A DNA stretch of 64,000 nt from Spirochaetales bacterium (GTDB lineage: Bacteria; Spirochaetota; Spirochaetia; Treponematales; Treponemataceae): the NCBI GenBank assembly GCA_029098225.1, contig JAQXNX010000003.1, forward strand, positions 1-64,000. Direction: 5' to 3'. Of this stretch, positions 8,154-17,553 are shown in pieces. The notes beneath the pieces were generated by a model. That model had not been told where the DNA came from, did no database searches, and worked only from the letters and a program-made list of their open reading frames with translations. Both the position numbers and the translations under genes were made by a program. Positions within the stretch are counted from its first letter, which is position 1. Each line of letters starts with the position of its first letter.

Positions 8154-9989
8154 ATGAAAAAACTTTTTGGAATGCTGGGAATCTTTTTAGCTCTTGGTCT
8201 TACAATTTGTCTTGTGATGGGCTTTTGTTCTCATGTACCGGAAGAAATTGTAAAGTCTTCTGTTTTTGGTTTTAAATTGTTAACCGGTTTTGAATATTTA
8301 ATAAAATATTTTCCTGGTTTAATAATTATGGGCTTTGTAATCAGCTGTTCTGTTCATTTTGGACATAATCCGGAAGGCAGTTCATACAGATTTTCAAAGG
8401 CAATGTTTGATCGTTTTAAAATAGTAATTATAAGTTCAATTATAATTTCAGCGATTCTAACCCTTAATTCAGAAGTTTTTGGAATTTTAATTTCAAATAG
8501 GAAAGCAAAAATAATTAATAGGCCAAAAGTAATTGCAGAATATGTTCAGGTGGGAAACAATCTTTTTGAGCATGGATTTTATGATAGAGCTCTTTTGTAT
8601 GCCGATGCAGCTTTAAAATTAAATTCAAATGATGAAGCTGCAATTAATCTTAAAGAAAAATCAGAAGTGGAGCAGAGCCGTTCACAAAATGCAAATATGC
8701 GTTTTAAATTATATGAATCTGTAGAAGAAGCCAGAAATGTAGATGAAGTTAAAATAGACAGCACACAGATTTACGAAGTTTTTACTTACTATCAGAAAGC
8801 AAAAGAAGCTTACGAAAATGAGCAATGGTTCAATGCACATTATTATGCTGAGCTTGGATTAAAACTTGCAACTCCAAAAGATCCTAATCTTGATTCCCTT
8901 AAAGAATTATCTACAATGGCCTGGAATAATCTTACAGAAAAGCACAGTAAATCTAAAACTGAAGAACAGAAAATTTTCGACAGAAAATATGAAGGTTATC
9001 TTGCTTTAGTTCAAAAGGATGATTTAAAGGCCTATTATATTTTTAGAGAATTATATTCTTCTTCCAGAGAACTTCAGTCAGATCCTGATGTTTCTTTTTA
9101 TCTTGAAATAGCTGAAAACAGAATTAATGAAAAGTACTTTTTTATAGATGAAACCTTTGAACTTCAGACTCTTGAATCAGCAAATAACGTTTATTTTTCT
9201 TATGATTATGCAGATGGCTCAACAGATTTAGTTTTCTTTAAAGGTGTCACAACAGTCGCTGGAACCGGAAATTCTATTCAATATTTACGGGATTTAACTA
9301 TTAAAACTATTGGAAAAGACGGTTATATAACAAGAACAATGCAGGTTCCATATGCAAAAGTTCTTCCCGTATCCATAGAAGGCTTTAATTCAATTACAAA
9401 GAGTCTTTTGGGAATTGATGAACATATTAATTTTATTCCTTATATTCTTCTTAATTCTGTTGGTCGCGATAATCCTGAAATTTCAATTTCTCCGGAATAT
9501 AGTTTTGCGCCTGGTCATGAAGCTCAAACTCCTGATTATCTTTTACTTCCAATTGATTATGAAGATTTTGTAATGCTGGAAAATGCTTCAAACGATCCAT
9601 ATAAAACTTCTTTAACAAATTTGTATAAGCTTATTAAGCGTTCAGAAATGTATGGTTTTTCTGAAGAAGTTTATGGCCAGATATTCATTAACAGAGTTAT
9701 GTATGCCTTGTGGATGATATTTATAATGATTCTTTTAGCTTCTTTTGCATGGAATAATAGAATTGAACCAACTCAATATTTTAAATTAACCTGGGCTTTT
9801 GCTTTCCCGATTTTCTTTGTTGTTGCCTTTGAATTTTACAGGCTGGCATATTTTGTTTTAAAATTAATTAATTACGCAGTTTTAGCAAGATTTGATTTCT
9901 TTATGGCAAATATTGCAAGTTTTGTTATTATCCTGCTATTCCTGCTTATAGGAACAATAATCTTTCTTGCAAGGCGTTCAAAAAAATAA
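8154..9989 (+). CDS. Membrane protein with TPR-like middle domain
   Basis: A 611-aa protein with three N-terminal hydrophobic segments (about residues 5-25, 45-65, 85-105). A long soluble region follows, with TPR-like helical repeats (NLFEHGFYDRALLYADAALK; then the AYENEQWFNAHYYAELGLKL unit) and a beta-rich part. Three C-terminal membrane segments end the protein (about 525-605). No catalytic motif is seen and I do not recognise a family. A GAGGGA ribosome site precedes the ATG. It is the second gene of the operon beginning at 7174 and is convergent with the ABC-F gene, only 2 nt away. Confidence 0.8.
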   Translation: MKKLFGMLGIFLALGLTICLVMGFCSHVPEEIVKSSVFGFKLLTGFEYLIKYFPGLIIMGFVISCSVHFGHNPEGSSYRFSKAMFDRFKIVIISSIIISAILTLNSEVFGILISNRKAKIINRPKVIAEYVQVGNNLFEHGFYDRALLYADAALKLNSNDEAAINLKEKSEVEQSRSQNANMRFKLYESVEEARNVDEVKIDSTQIYEVFTYYQKAKEAYENEQWFNAHYYAELGLKLATPKDPNLDSLKELSTMAWNNLTEKHSKSKTEEQKIFDRKYEGYLALVQKDDLKAYYIFRELYSSSRELQSDPDVSFYLEIAENRINEKYFFIDETFELQTLESANNVYFSYDYADGSTDLVFFKGVTTVAGTGNSIQYLRDLTIKTIGKDGYITRTMQVPYAKVLPVSIEGFNSITKSLLGIDEHINFIPYILLNSVGRDNPEISISPEYSFAPGHEAQTPDYLLLPIDYEDFVMLENASNDPYKTSLTNLYKLIKRSEMYGFSEEVYGQIFINRVMYALWMIFIMILLASFAWNNRIEPTQYFKLTWAFAFPIFFVVAFEFYRLAYFVLKLINYAVLARFDFFMANIASFVIILLFLLIGTIIFLARRSKK

Positions 9990-9991
9990 TT

Positions 9992-11911
9992 TTATAAAAG
10001 ACTTGCCAGTTCTTCCCAGCGTGCATATTTTGTTTCAAGTAGGGAAGAAATTTCTTTGTAACGGATTTGGGCTTTATTAATTTCTTCAAAATTTGAGCCC
10101 GACATTTTTTCTTCCAGTTGTTTTGCTTCTGCTTCTAAAACAGGAATTTCTTTATCAAGTTCTTCAAATTCACGCTGTTCTTTATAAGAAAGTTTTTTCT
10201 TTTGAACGGTTTGCTCCTGTACAGGATTTTGTGGCTCTTGTGATTTTTTTTGTACATTCTGAACGCTTGTATCTTTTTTTTCTTCTTTTTGAAGTTCAAT
10301 ATATTCGCTGCATTTTCCAACAAAGCCACTTATACTGCCATCGCTTTCCAGAATAAAAAGAGAATCAGCAATTTTATCCATAAAATATCTGTCGTGACTA
10401 ACAATTAAAAGACAGCCTTCATAATTTAATAAGAACTGCTCTATAAGATTCATTGTAAAAATATCAAAATCATTCGTAGGTTCGTCTAGAATTAAAAAGT
10501 TAGGATTTTCCAGAAGAAGCCTTACAAGATAAAGACGTTTGCGTTCTCCTCCGCTTAAACAGGATAAGGGTGAGTGCTGTATTTTCCCTGTAAATCCGAA
10601 TTCTTCTAAAAATCTGGAAGCACTTACTTCTTTTTTTCCTTCGTTTAGAGTCATTCGTTCAGCTGTTTCTTTGATATATTCTAAAACAGTAAGAGAAGAA
10701 TCTTTTATCTGCAAATTTTGTGTGTAATATCCAAAATGTGTATTTTCTCCCGTTACAACATAACCTTCATCCGGTTCAAGTTTTCCTGTAATTATGTTGA
10801 GCAATGTTGTTTTGCCCGATCCATTTTCTCCATAAAGTCCTATTCTTTGTCCTTTGGAAAAAGTGTAACTGAAATTTTTTATAACTGGATTTTCTGAACC
10901 TTGCGATTGAGCCGAATATCCTTTTTGAAAAAACTTTGAAATTTTATGAAGCTCAAGAATTTTTCCGCCTAATCGTCTTCCTTTTACTTCAAAAGTAAAA
11001 CCTGAATCTTCATGAAATTTTTCGCGGTTAATCAGTTGTTCATCTCTTTGAATTCTTGCTTTAATTTTTGTTCCACGTGCGCATGGTCCTCTTAAAAGCC
11101 ATTCACGTTCAAATCTCAAAACAGATTCTATTCGTCTTTCTGTATTAATTAAAATTTCTCTTTCTGTTTCTTTTTTTTCAAGATAAGAAGAATAATTTCC
11201 TTCGTAAAGTTTTATTTTTCCTTTATCAAGTTCATAAATTGTTGAGCAGACAGAATCAAGAAAATATCTGTCATGAGTTACCATTAAAACTGAACGTCTT
11301 GTCTTTGTAAGATAATCCTGCAGATAGGAAATTGTCTGAATATCAAGATGATTAGTCGGTTCATCTAGCAGCAGAATATTTGTGTCATCAACTAAAACCT
11401 GTGCGAGAGCAACTTTCTTTATCATACCTCCACTTAACGAAGACATTTTTCTGTTCATGTCATTTATCTTTAATGTCTGAAGAACTGATTTTACCTGGCT
11501 TTCATAATTCCACAAAGCTTTTGAATCCATCTGTGTAAGAATTTTTTCATATTCCCGCTTTAAAGCTTCTGAAAGATTATTCTGCGACATTTTTTCGCAG
11601 AGCTCTTCATAACGTTCAATTATTTTCAGGTTTTCTGAAGTTGAATGAAAGATGTGCCTGGCAATTGTATCTTCTGGATTATAAACCGGCTCTTGAGGAA
11701 GAAAAGCAATTTTTGCTTCCCGGTTAAAAACTATTTCTCCGGAATCTGGAGAAAGAACTCCCGCTATTGTATTTAAGAGTGTAGATTTTCCGCTTCCATT
11801 TCTTCCTATTAATGCGGCTTTCTGATTTTCCTGAAGCCCGAATGTTACGTTTTCAAATAAAGGGGTTTCTCTTCCGATTTTTGAAATTTCTTTGACAGAT
11901 AGAAGATTCAT
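9992..11911 (-). CDS. uup: ABC-F family ATPase, Uup-like
   Basis: ABC-F proteins are soluble duplicated ATPases acting on the ribosome; Uup-type members also have a DNA-binding C-terminal coiled coil. Site 1 has GRNGSGKSTLL, LSGGMIKKVALAQ and ILLLDEPTNHLD. Site 2 has GENGSGKTTLL, LSGGERKRLYLV and FLILDEPTNDFD. Both sites look complete. The interdomain linker with FEREWLLRGPCARGTKIKAR is typical of Uup. Residues about 540-640 form a Gln/Glu/Lys-rich segment and coiled coil, as in the Uup C-terminal domain. The ATG at 11911 (MNLLSVKEISK) fits the family best; an in-frame ATG at 11920 adds three residues. Confidence 0.9.
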   Translation of the reverse strand: MNLLSVKEISKIGRETPLFENVTFGLQENQKAALIGRNGSGKSTLLNTIAGVLSPDSGEIVFNREAKIAFLPQEPVYNPEDTIARHIFHSTSENLKIIERYEELCEKMSQNNLSEALKREYEKILTQMDSKALWNYESQVKSVLQTLKINDMNRKMSSLSGGMIKKVALAQVLVDDTNILLLDEPTNHLDIQTISYLQDYLTKTRRSVLMVTHDRYFLDSVCSTIYELDKGKIKLYEGNYSSYLEKKETEREILINTERRIESVLRFEREWLLRGPCARGTKIKARIQRDEQLINREKFHEDSGFTFEVKGRRLGGKILELHKISKFFQKGYSAQSQGSENPVIKNFSYTFSKGQRIGLYGENGSGKTTLLNIITGKLEPDEGYVVTGENTHFGYYTQNLQIKDSSLTVLEYIKETAERMTLNEGKKEVSASRFLEEFGFTGKIQHSPLSCLSGGERKRLYLVRLLLENPNFLILDEPTNDFDIFTMNLIEQFLLNYEGCLLIVSHDRYFMDKIADSLFILESDGSISGFVGKCSEYIELQKEEKKDTSVQNVQKKSQEPQNPVQEQTVQKKKLSYKEQREFEELDKEIPVLEAEAKQLEEKMSGSNFEEINKAQIRYKEISSLLETKYARWEELASLL

Positions 11912-11956
11912 AAAAAGCATTTTACACTTTTTTTCTATTTATGCCGACAATAAAGT

Positions 11957-12697
11957 ATGTTAAAGAAACAATTTTTAATTATTTTTTTGATACTGATTAA
12001 TTATTCGTCTATGTTTGCTTCGCTATATAAGAGCAATGTAACTGTCTCTTATTATGCAGAAGATTTTCATGGAAAAAAAACTTCCAGCGGAGAAATTTTT
12101 AATATGTATGATTTAACCTGTGCACATATTTCTCTGCCTTTTGGAACAGTTTTAAAAATTACAAACAGAGCAAACGGCAAGTCGGTTAATGTGCGGGTTA
12201 ATGACAGAGGCCCTTTTGTATTAAATAGAGAAGTAGATTTGTCTAAAGCTGCGGCTGTAAAGCTTGATATGATAAAAAGCGGAACAACAAAGGTTGATAT
12301 AGAAATTGTAAGAGCTGTTTCGCATTCAAAACAAAGTTTACAGACTGCACAGAAAGCTCAGAAAATGATTCAGAAAATGGTGAGAAATACATATACTGCT
12401 GCTTCTTCCTCAAGTTCCAATAATATTTCTTCTGACGCAGCTTCTTCATTTGACTATTCAAAGCTTGTATCTGGAACAGTTTGGGATATTCAGGTTGCAT
12501 CCTTTTCTTCCCAGGACAATGCAAAAAACTTTGCTCAGCAGCTTTATGATAAAGGTTTTTCAAATATTGTTTTTCAAAAAACAGAAAATGTTACAAGAGT
12601 TGTTATAAAAGCTGTAGAATGGAATAAAGTTCAGAACATGGAAAAGCAATTAAAGGCAAATGGATATTCAAGTCTTGTTATAAGAGAAAGAAAGTAG
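11957..12697 (+). CDS. rlpA: RlpA-family septal ring lytic transglycosylase with SPOR domain
   Basis: RlpA proteins bind, and in some species cleave, peptidoglycan lacking stem peptides at division sites. A signal peptide covers residues 1-21 (cleavage near MFASL). The double-psi beta-barrel domain follows, with VSYYAEDFHGKKTSSGEIFN and the conserved ICAH-type segment LTCAHISLPFGT, and catalytic-type Asp in NDRGPF. A Ser-rich linker (residues 140-165) leads to a SPOR domain (WDIQVASFSSQDNAKNFAQQ) that targets denuded glycan. There is no lipobox, so it is probably periplasmic or secreted. It is divergent from the ABC-F gene with under 50 bp between them. Confidence 0.9.
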   Translation: MLKKQFLIIFLILINYSSMFASLYKSNVTVSYYAEDFHGKKTSSGEIFNMYDLTCAHISLPFGTVLKITNRANGKSVNVRVNDRGPFVLNREVDLSKAAAVKLDMIKSGTTKVDIEIVRAVSHSKQSLQTAQKAQKMIQKMVRNTYTAASSSSSNNISSDAASSFDYSKLVSGTVWDIQVASFSSQDNAKNFAQQLYDKGFSNIVFQKTENVTRVVIKAVEWNKVQNMEKQLKANGYSSLVIRERK

Positions 12698-12730
12698 CCT
12701 TAGAAAAATATAACTTAATAACTTTCATTC

Positions 12731-12759
12731 TTGCGAATACTTAATTCATGCCTTATAAT
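12731..12759 (+). promoter_or_regulatory. Promoter of the 12806-15542 gene pair
   Basis: TTGCGA (12731-12736), 17 bp, TATAAT (12754-12759), 46 nt before the ATG at 12806. Confidence 0.55.
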
Positions 12760-12805
12760 ATAAAGATAATAACTTGAAAGAGAAAAACTAAATAAGGAAT
12801 ATAAC

Positions 12806-14530
12806 ATGTCGGATTCTGTTGATATGGAGCTTGAAGCAATTCTTGCAAGTGCTGTTGAGGATGATTCTCATCCCACTCAAATTGACACAAATACTAAGGA
12901 ATTTTCTGTAGATTCAATTCCAACAAATAGAAAATCTCTTTTTACAAAATCTGTTGATGAGGTTGTAAATCATAAAAAAGAAAAAAATATTCATGAGGCT
13001 GATTTAAGCCAGAAATGTTTTGATCCTGTTGAAAAACTTGTAAATGATACTCCTTCACCTGTTTTTTCTGATCCTTCTTATTATAAAACTGCACTTACAG
13101 GCGAAAATCAGTCTGCACAACGTGTTCATCAGGTGCTTTCTAAATATTTAACAAGTCAGGATCCAAAAGACCGCGCTGTTTATCGTCAGCAGATAGTTAC
13201 TGCTTATTGGGAACTTTTGCGCGGAATGGTTGGAAAAATGTCTAATCCTTCTGCGCCAATGCCAAAAAGAATGCTTGTTCGTTTTGGTGTACTTCTTCCT
13301 TCTTTGTTTAAAGCAGAAACAAAGGAATTTTTTTCTAAGATAATTTTTGATAATAATGCAAAAGAGCCTATTCTTTATGTTGATGAATGGTTTAAAGAAA
13401 TTGCATCTGGAAGAATGGGAAATTCTGCAACTGATGAAAAAAAGCAGACAAGAACTGCTAACATGACAGCTGACCAGATGGCTATGGCAGAGCAGTCTCG
13501 TCTTATGCAGCTTCAGTCAAAAAACTCTGGAAAACTTCAGAGTGCAGAAAACCTTTTGGGCTTAAAAGAAAATGAAAGAAATGTTCTCGAAATTGAATTA
13601 AAAAATAAAATTGAAGATTTATGTGAACATCAGCCTGTTATGGGACTTGATCCACACAGACAGTCTTATACTGATTTGCAGAGAAAATTATTTCCTGAAA
13701 TTACAGATATTCTTCATAGACTTTCTAAAAATGACAAGGAGCTTTCAAAGGCACTTGCAGAAGTTCAGGAAGCTAAAGCTTCTGTAGACAGTGTTTCTGA
13801 TAAACTTTCTGCTAATGGCGGCGATTCTATGGCTATGACAAACGATAGCGAAGCTGTAAAGCTTGAATTTGAGACTGTTCGTCAGATGGCAAAAATGACA
13901 ATTGGAAGACGAGGTAATCAGTTTCCTATTTTTACACGAGAATTTTATCATTGTACAGAAAAAGGAACCGGTACACGCGAAAATGTAATAGAAGTTCTAC
14001 GCTGGATAGAAAGTCTTGATCCTGGTGTATTCCATCGAATTCATAAAAATATTCCAAACAGAATTGTTCCTTACGTTCTTCTTGTTCCAACTTATGGAGA
14101 CAGAGGTTTCTGTTGGGAACCTTTTGACCGCTATAATCGTGTAACAAGCCGTGGTCGAATTGTAGTTCCTATGTATCCCAAGGATTTAAGAATTGCAGTC
14201 TTAACCGCTGTAGCAGATTTAAGATGGCAGGTTGCAAAGGAAAAAGCTTCTTATTACTGGATGGAAGAGGGCTTAACAGGACAGTATTATCAGCATGTTG
14301 AACAGTTAAAGCTCAAAGGTGATTTGAAGGAATTTTTTATTGAAGATTACATTCTCTGGATGACAAAGGAATCAACCGGAGTGCAGCGTCTTGATAAAGA
14401 TGTTCGAGGAATCTTCTGGCGAAATATGCCGTTCCCTAAAGAATTAAAAGAAGATTTAAGAAAGCGCTCTCTTGTATATGATGAACTTTGTAAGAAAGAT
14501 GCTAACAGAGAGATGTCTGATGGTTATTGA
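12806..14530 (+). CDS. Conserved-looking soluble protein, function unknown
   Basis: A 574-aa protein with no signal peptide or membrane segment; I do not recognise a family. The first 100 residues are polar and probably disordered. Residues about 235-350 are strongly helical and likely coiled coil (LQSAENLLGLKENERNVLEI and the following Lys/Glu/Ala-rich stretch). The C-terminal 200 residues are compact and rich in Trp, Tyr and Arg (RENVIEVLRWIESLDPGVFH; YGDRGFCWEPFDRYNR). An AAGGAA ribosome site precedes the ATG. Its 3' end overlaps the start of the lipoprotein gene by 11 nt, so the two are translationally coupled. Confidence 0.85.
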   Translation: MSDSVDMELEAILASAVEDDSHPTQIDTNTKEFSVDSIPTNRKSLFTKSVDEVVNHKKEKNIHEADLSQKCFDPVEKLVNDTPSPVFSDPSYYKTALTGENQSAQRVHQVLSKYLTSQDPKDRAVYRQQIVTAYWELLRGMVGKMSNPSAPMPKRMLVRFGVLLPSLFKAETKEFFSKIIFDNNAKEPILYVDEWFKEIASGRMGNSATDEKKQTRTANMTADQMAMAEQSRLMQLQSKNSGKLQSAENLLGLKENERNVLEIELKNKIEDLCEHQPVMGLDPHRQSYTDLQRKLFPEITDILHRLSKNDKELSKALAEVQEAKASVDSVSDKLSANGGDSMAMTNDSEAVKLEFETVRQMAKMTIGRRGNQFPIFTREFYHCTEKGTGTRENVIEVLRWIESLDPGVFHRIHKNIPNRIVPYVLLVPTYGDRGFCWEPFDRYNRVTSRGRIVVPMYPKDLRIAVLTAVADLRWQVAKEKASYYWMEEGLTGQYYQHVEQLKLKGDLKEFFIEDYILWMTKESTGVQRLDKDVRGIFWRNMPFPKELKEDLRKRSLVYDELCKKDANREMSDGY

Positions 14531-15542
14531 TAAAAAATTTGCAATTTTGTTTGTTATTCTTACAGGCTTATTTTGTTCTTGTACTACAACAATAAAATAT
14601 AAGGTTTCCAGACCTGCAAAACTTTCTACTTATGGAATACAGACAATTGCAGTTTTGCCATACGAGCCAAAATCAGAAAAATCTACAAGTGCAAGTCCTC
14701 AGGCTGTTTACAGTATGGAAAAGCTTTATAACCGTATTTGTACAACAATTGTAAACGAAAACTACTGTTCATTAGTTGATCCAACTGCATTTAAAGAAGC
14801 AGAAAGCAAAGCAGAACTTTGCGACGCTTACATTACATTTTCTGTTTCTCAATTTTACGTATATGAAAATTTTTACCTTGATGATGGAAGTATTTATCAA
14901 TGGTCAAGCGATTTATCAAAAAAATCATTTTACAATATAGATGATTATGGAAGAGCTCTTCCGGTTCCACTTTATGTAATAGAAAATTCAACAACAAATT
15001 CTGCAGTTCAGTTTTCTTCAGACACAAATGTATCCCGCCATGTAGATATGATGTTTTCTTACAATGTAATTGATTCTTCAACAAATAAAGTAATCGCCAT
15101 GGAAGACTTTGTAATTTCTGCAGATTCTGATGAATACAAATTTGGAAGTGTTTTACCAGAAGCGTCATCGATTATAGAAAATCAGTTAAATATTTATGCT
15201 TCAAAAATTGTAAGTAATTTTCAGCCTTATACAGAAGATAAAGCAAATAGTTTAATTTCTGATTCAAAAAATGAAAATATGAAAGAGGCAAAAAGACTTG
15301 CAGCAAAAGGGAATGAAGAAAATATTCGTGCTGCAAAAAAAATATATTTTAATGAATACAGTCTAAATAAAAATTTAGATGCCGCTTATAATTTCAGTGT
15401 TTTATGTCTTTCTTTAAATGAAATTAACGAAGCTTTTTGGGTAATGAAAACTGTTTGCAGCGAAAGTGATAATTATAAATATAAAGAACTTTTAGGGCAG
15501 CTTGAAAAAGAGCTTTATTATCAAAATGCTCTAAATCAATAA
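14520..15542 (+). CDS. Lipoprotein of unknown function
   Basis: I start this gene at the ATG at 14520 because it gives a clean lipoprotein signal peptide (MVIDKKFAILFVILTGLFCS, then Cys). The N-terminal third (GIQTIAVLPYEP) resembles the TolB-N/CsgG-like fold of periplasmic lipoproteins. The C-terminal 100 residues look like a Sel1/TPR helical repeat (NEENIRAAKKIYFNEYSLNK). Its start lies inside the preceding gene, implying shared regulation. No enzyme motif was found. The likely location is the periplasmic face of a membrane. Confidence 0.8.
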   Translation: MVIDKKFAILFVILTGLFCSCTTTIKYKVSRPAKLSTYGIQTIAVLPYEPKSEKSTSASPQAVYSMEKLYNRICTTIVNENYCSLVDPTAFKEAESKAELCDAYITFSVSQFYVYENFYLDDGSIYQWSSDLSKKSFYNIDDYGRALPVPLYVIENSTTNSAVQFSSDTNVSRHVDMMFSYNVIDSSTNKVIAMEDFVISADSDEYKFGSVLPEASSIIENQLNIYASKIVSNFQPYTEDKANSLISDSKNENMKEAKRLAAKGNEENIRAAKKIYFNEYSLNKNLDAAYNFSVLCLSLNEINEAFWVMKTVCSESDNYKYKELLGQLEKELYYQNALNQ

Positions 15543-15555
15543 AATCAAAGAAAAA

Positions 15556-16215
15556 TTACAAATATTTTTCCCACTGCTTACGTAATTCTTCTGCACTTGT
15601 AAAATGAACTGAATTTATTTTACATTCTGCTGCTGCTTTACAGTTTTCTTCTTTGTCATCGGTAAAAAAGGTTTCTTCGGGAATTGCATTTTCAGCTTCC
15701 AGAATAGTTGTAAAAAATTCTTTATCAGGTTTTGCAACACCAATTTTATTTGAAGCGTAGGTTTGATTAAAGAATGAATAATCTCCTCGTTCCATGTGGT
15801 TTTCCCAATGACTCTGAATTGTATTTGTACCGCAAATTACGCGGTGCTTCTTTTTAAGTTCTTTTATTAATTCTATAGTCTGTAAATTTTTGGATGGATG
15901 AAAAAAAAGTCGGAATAAATCTGTATGAATTTCTGGAACTTTTTCTATTAAAAATTTTTTTGAAAAATTCAAAGTCTGAATCTGTTCATTTGTTTCTTCA
16001 ATCATCTGATGCTGAATAGTTCCCAGTTTATTATTGAATAATGTCCAGAATTGCATTGAAGTAATTTTTCCTGTTTCAAGGTCAGAAAAATAATGAGTTC
16101 CATAACAATTACAGATTGTAAAAAAATCTTCTTTTGTCATGTTTAGTTTTTCGTATAGAAGTTCCATGTGGAAAGTTGATGTAACAACTCCACCCATATC
16201 AAAAATAAAAAGCAT
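15556..16215 (-). CDS. HAD-superfamily hydrolase
   Basis: A 219-aa haloacid-dehalogenase-type phosphatase. Motif I is FIFDMGGVV, the nucleophile-Asp form seen in the YihX/epoxide-hydrolase-like subgroup. Motif II is ICGTNT, the motif III lysine is in GVAKPDKEFF, and motif IV is FFTDDKEENCKAA. A helical cap lies at residues 15-90. Members dephosphorylate small sugar phosphates or nucleotides; the substrate cannot be inferred. It is transcribed alone, convergent with the preceding lipoprotein gene and divergent from the rRNA methyltransferase. Confidence 0.85.
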   Translation of the reverse strand: MLFIFDMGGVVTSTFHMELLYEKLNMTKEDFFTICNCYGTHYFSDLETGKITSMQFWTLFNNKLGTIQHQMIEETNEQIQTLNFSKKFLIEKVPEIHTDLFRLFFHPSKNLQTIELIKELKKKHRVICGTNTIQSHWENHMERGDYSFFNQTYASNKIGVAKPDKEFFTTILEAENAIPEETFFTDDKEENCKAAAECKINSVHFTSAEELRKQWEKYL

Positions 16216-16233
16216 GTATCTAGTATGCTGTAA

Positions 16234-16262
16234 TTGAGATGAATTTTCAAGTTTGATATAAT
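16234..16262 (+). promoter_or_regulatory. Leaderless-type promoter of the RlmI-like gene
   Basis: TTGAGA (16234-16239), 17 bp, TATAAT (16257-16262), then only 6 nt before the ATG at 16269. There is no room for a Shine-Dalgarno site. Confidence 0.65.
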
Positions 16263-16268
16263 AAAAGA

Positions 16269-17552
16269 ATGAATATTACAAGAGTTTTTTTGAATGCTAA
16301 AGAAGAAAAAGAAATTCTTCAGGGATTCCCCTGGGTTTTTGATAATGAAATATCATATTTCAAAATATTTGATGATAAAAAGCAGGCTTATTTAAATTAT
16401 AATTTATCTGAAAAAAAAGGTTCGGGAGGTGGCTGTCCTTTAAGTTCCGTTCCGGTTGAAGATGGAAGTGTTGTTGAAGTTTTTTCAAAGGCCGGCGGTT
16501 TTTTGGGCAGCGGAATAATTAATAAAAAGTCAAAAATTACTGTAAGATTTTTAACTTCTGAACACGGCGAAGTCCTTTTAAATAACGCAAAGGCCTTTTT
16601 TGAAAAGCGAATTCTCCAGGCCTGGAATTTAAGGCAGCTTGATTTTTCAGAAAAAGATTCTTTCCGTCTTATATACGGTGAGGCAGATTTTATTCCTGGA
16701 TTCATTTGTGAATATTTTTACGCGGAAAAAAGAATTCTTGTAGTTCAGTTTCTGGCTCTTGCCTGCGAAAAATATCGTGATGAAATTTTGAGCGCTTTAA
16801 AAAAGATTACAAAGGCTGATGCAATTTTTGAAAGAAGCGATTCTTCTGCAAGAGAAAAAGAGGGCTTGCCTCTTATCTGCGACTGGATTTATGGACAGGG
16901 TGAGACTGAAATTACAATTTGCGAAAATAATGTTCATCTTTCTGTAGATATTAAAAATGGACAGAAAACCGGATATTTTCTTGATCAGAAATTTAATCGA
17001 AAGCGAGTTGCGCAATTCTGTAAAGATAAAATTGTTTTGGACACTTTTACTCATACAGGTGCTTTTGGCTTAAATGCATTTCTAGCAGGAGCAAAAGATG
17101 TTACCTGTGTTGATATTTCAGATTCTGCAATTGCTACAGTTAATAAAAATATAGAATTGAATAATGCAGGAAAAGTTGTAAAAGCAGTTGAAGCAGATGT
17201 TTTTGACTTATTAAAGCAGTATGAAAATGAAGAAAGAAAATTTGATGTAATTATTCTTGATCCTCCGGCATTTACAAAATCTGCAAAAATGATAGAAAAA
17301 GCTTATGGTGGTTATAAAGAAATAAATTTACGTGCCATGCGATTATTAAAAGAGAATGGAATTTTAGTTACCTGTTCATGTTCTTCTTTTATGACTTCGG
17401 AAATGTTTTGCGATATGATAATGCACGCAGCCTGTGACAGTCATAAAAAAGTTCAGATTATAGAAAAACGTGGTGCCGGCTCTGATCATCCTGTTTTGTG
17501 CGGTTATCCTAAGTCTGAATATTTAAAATGTGTAATCTGCAGGGTAATTTAA
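16269..17552 (+). CDS. rlmI: RlmI-family 23S rRNA m5C methyltransferase
   Basis: Class I SAM-dependent methyltransferase with an N-terminal PUA domain, the arrangement of RlmI (23S rRNA C1962). The PUA region (residues 1-105, LQGFPWVFDNEI) contains a Gly-rich insertion (KKGSGGGCPLSS). The catalytic domain has GYFLDQKFNRK, the SAM-binding strand VLDTFTHTGAFGLNAFLAGA, VIILDPPAFTKSA and TCSCSSFM. At 427 aa it is slightly longer than the usual ~395, partly because of the PUA insertion. It is followed 1 nt later by a miaA homologue, so an RNA-modification operon is likely. The exact target base is inferred from the family. Confidence 0.85.
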   Translation: MNITRVFLNAKEEKEILQGFPWVFDNEISYFKIFDDKKQAYLNYNLSEKKGSGGGCPLSSVPVEDGSVVEVFSKAGGFLGSGIINKKSKITVRFLTSEHGEVLLNNAKAFFEKRILQAWNLRQLDFSEKDSFRLIYGEADFIPGFICEYFYAEKRILVVQFLALACEKYRDEILSALKKITKADAIFERSDSSAREKEGLPLICDWIYGQGETEITICENNVHLSVDIKNGQKTGYFLDQKFNRKRVAQFCKDKIVLDTFTHTGAFGLNAFLAGAKDVTCVDISDSAIATVNKNIELNNAGKVVKAVEADVFDLLKQYENEERKFDVIILDPPAFTKSAKMIEKAYGGYKEINLRAMRLLKENGILVTCSCSSFMTSEMFCDMIMHAACDSHKKVQIIEKRGAGSDHPVLCGYPKSEYLKCVICRVI

Positions 17553-17553
17553 A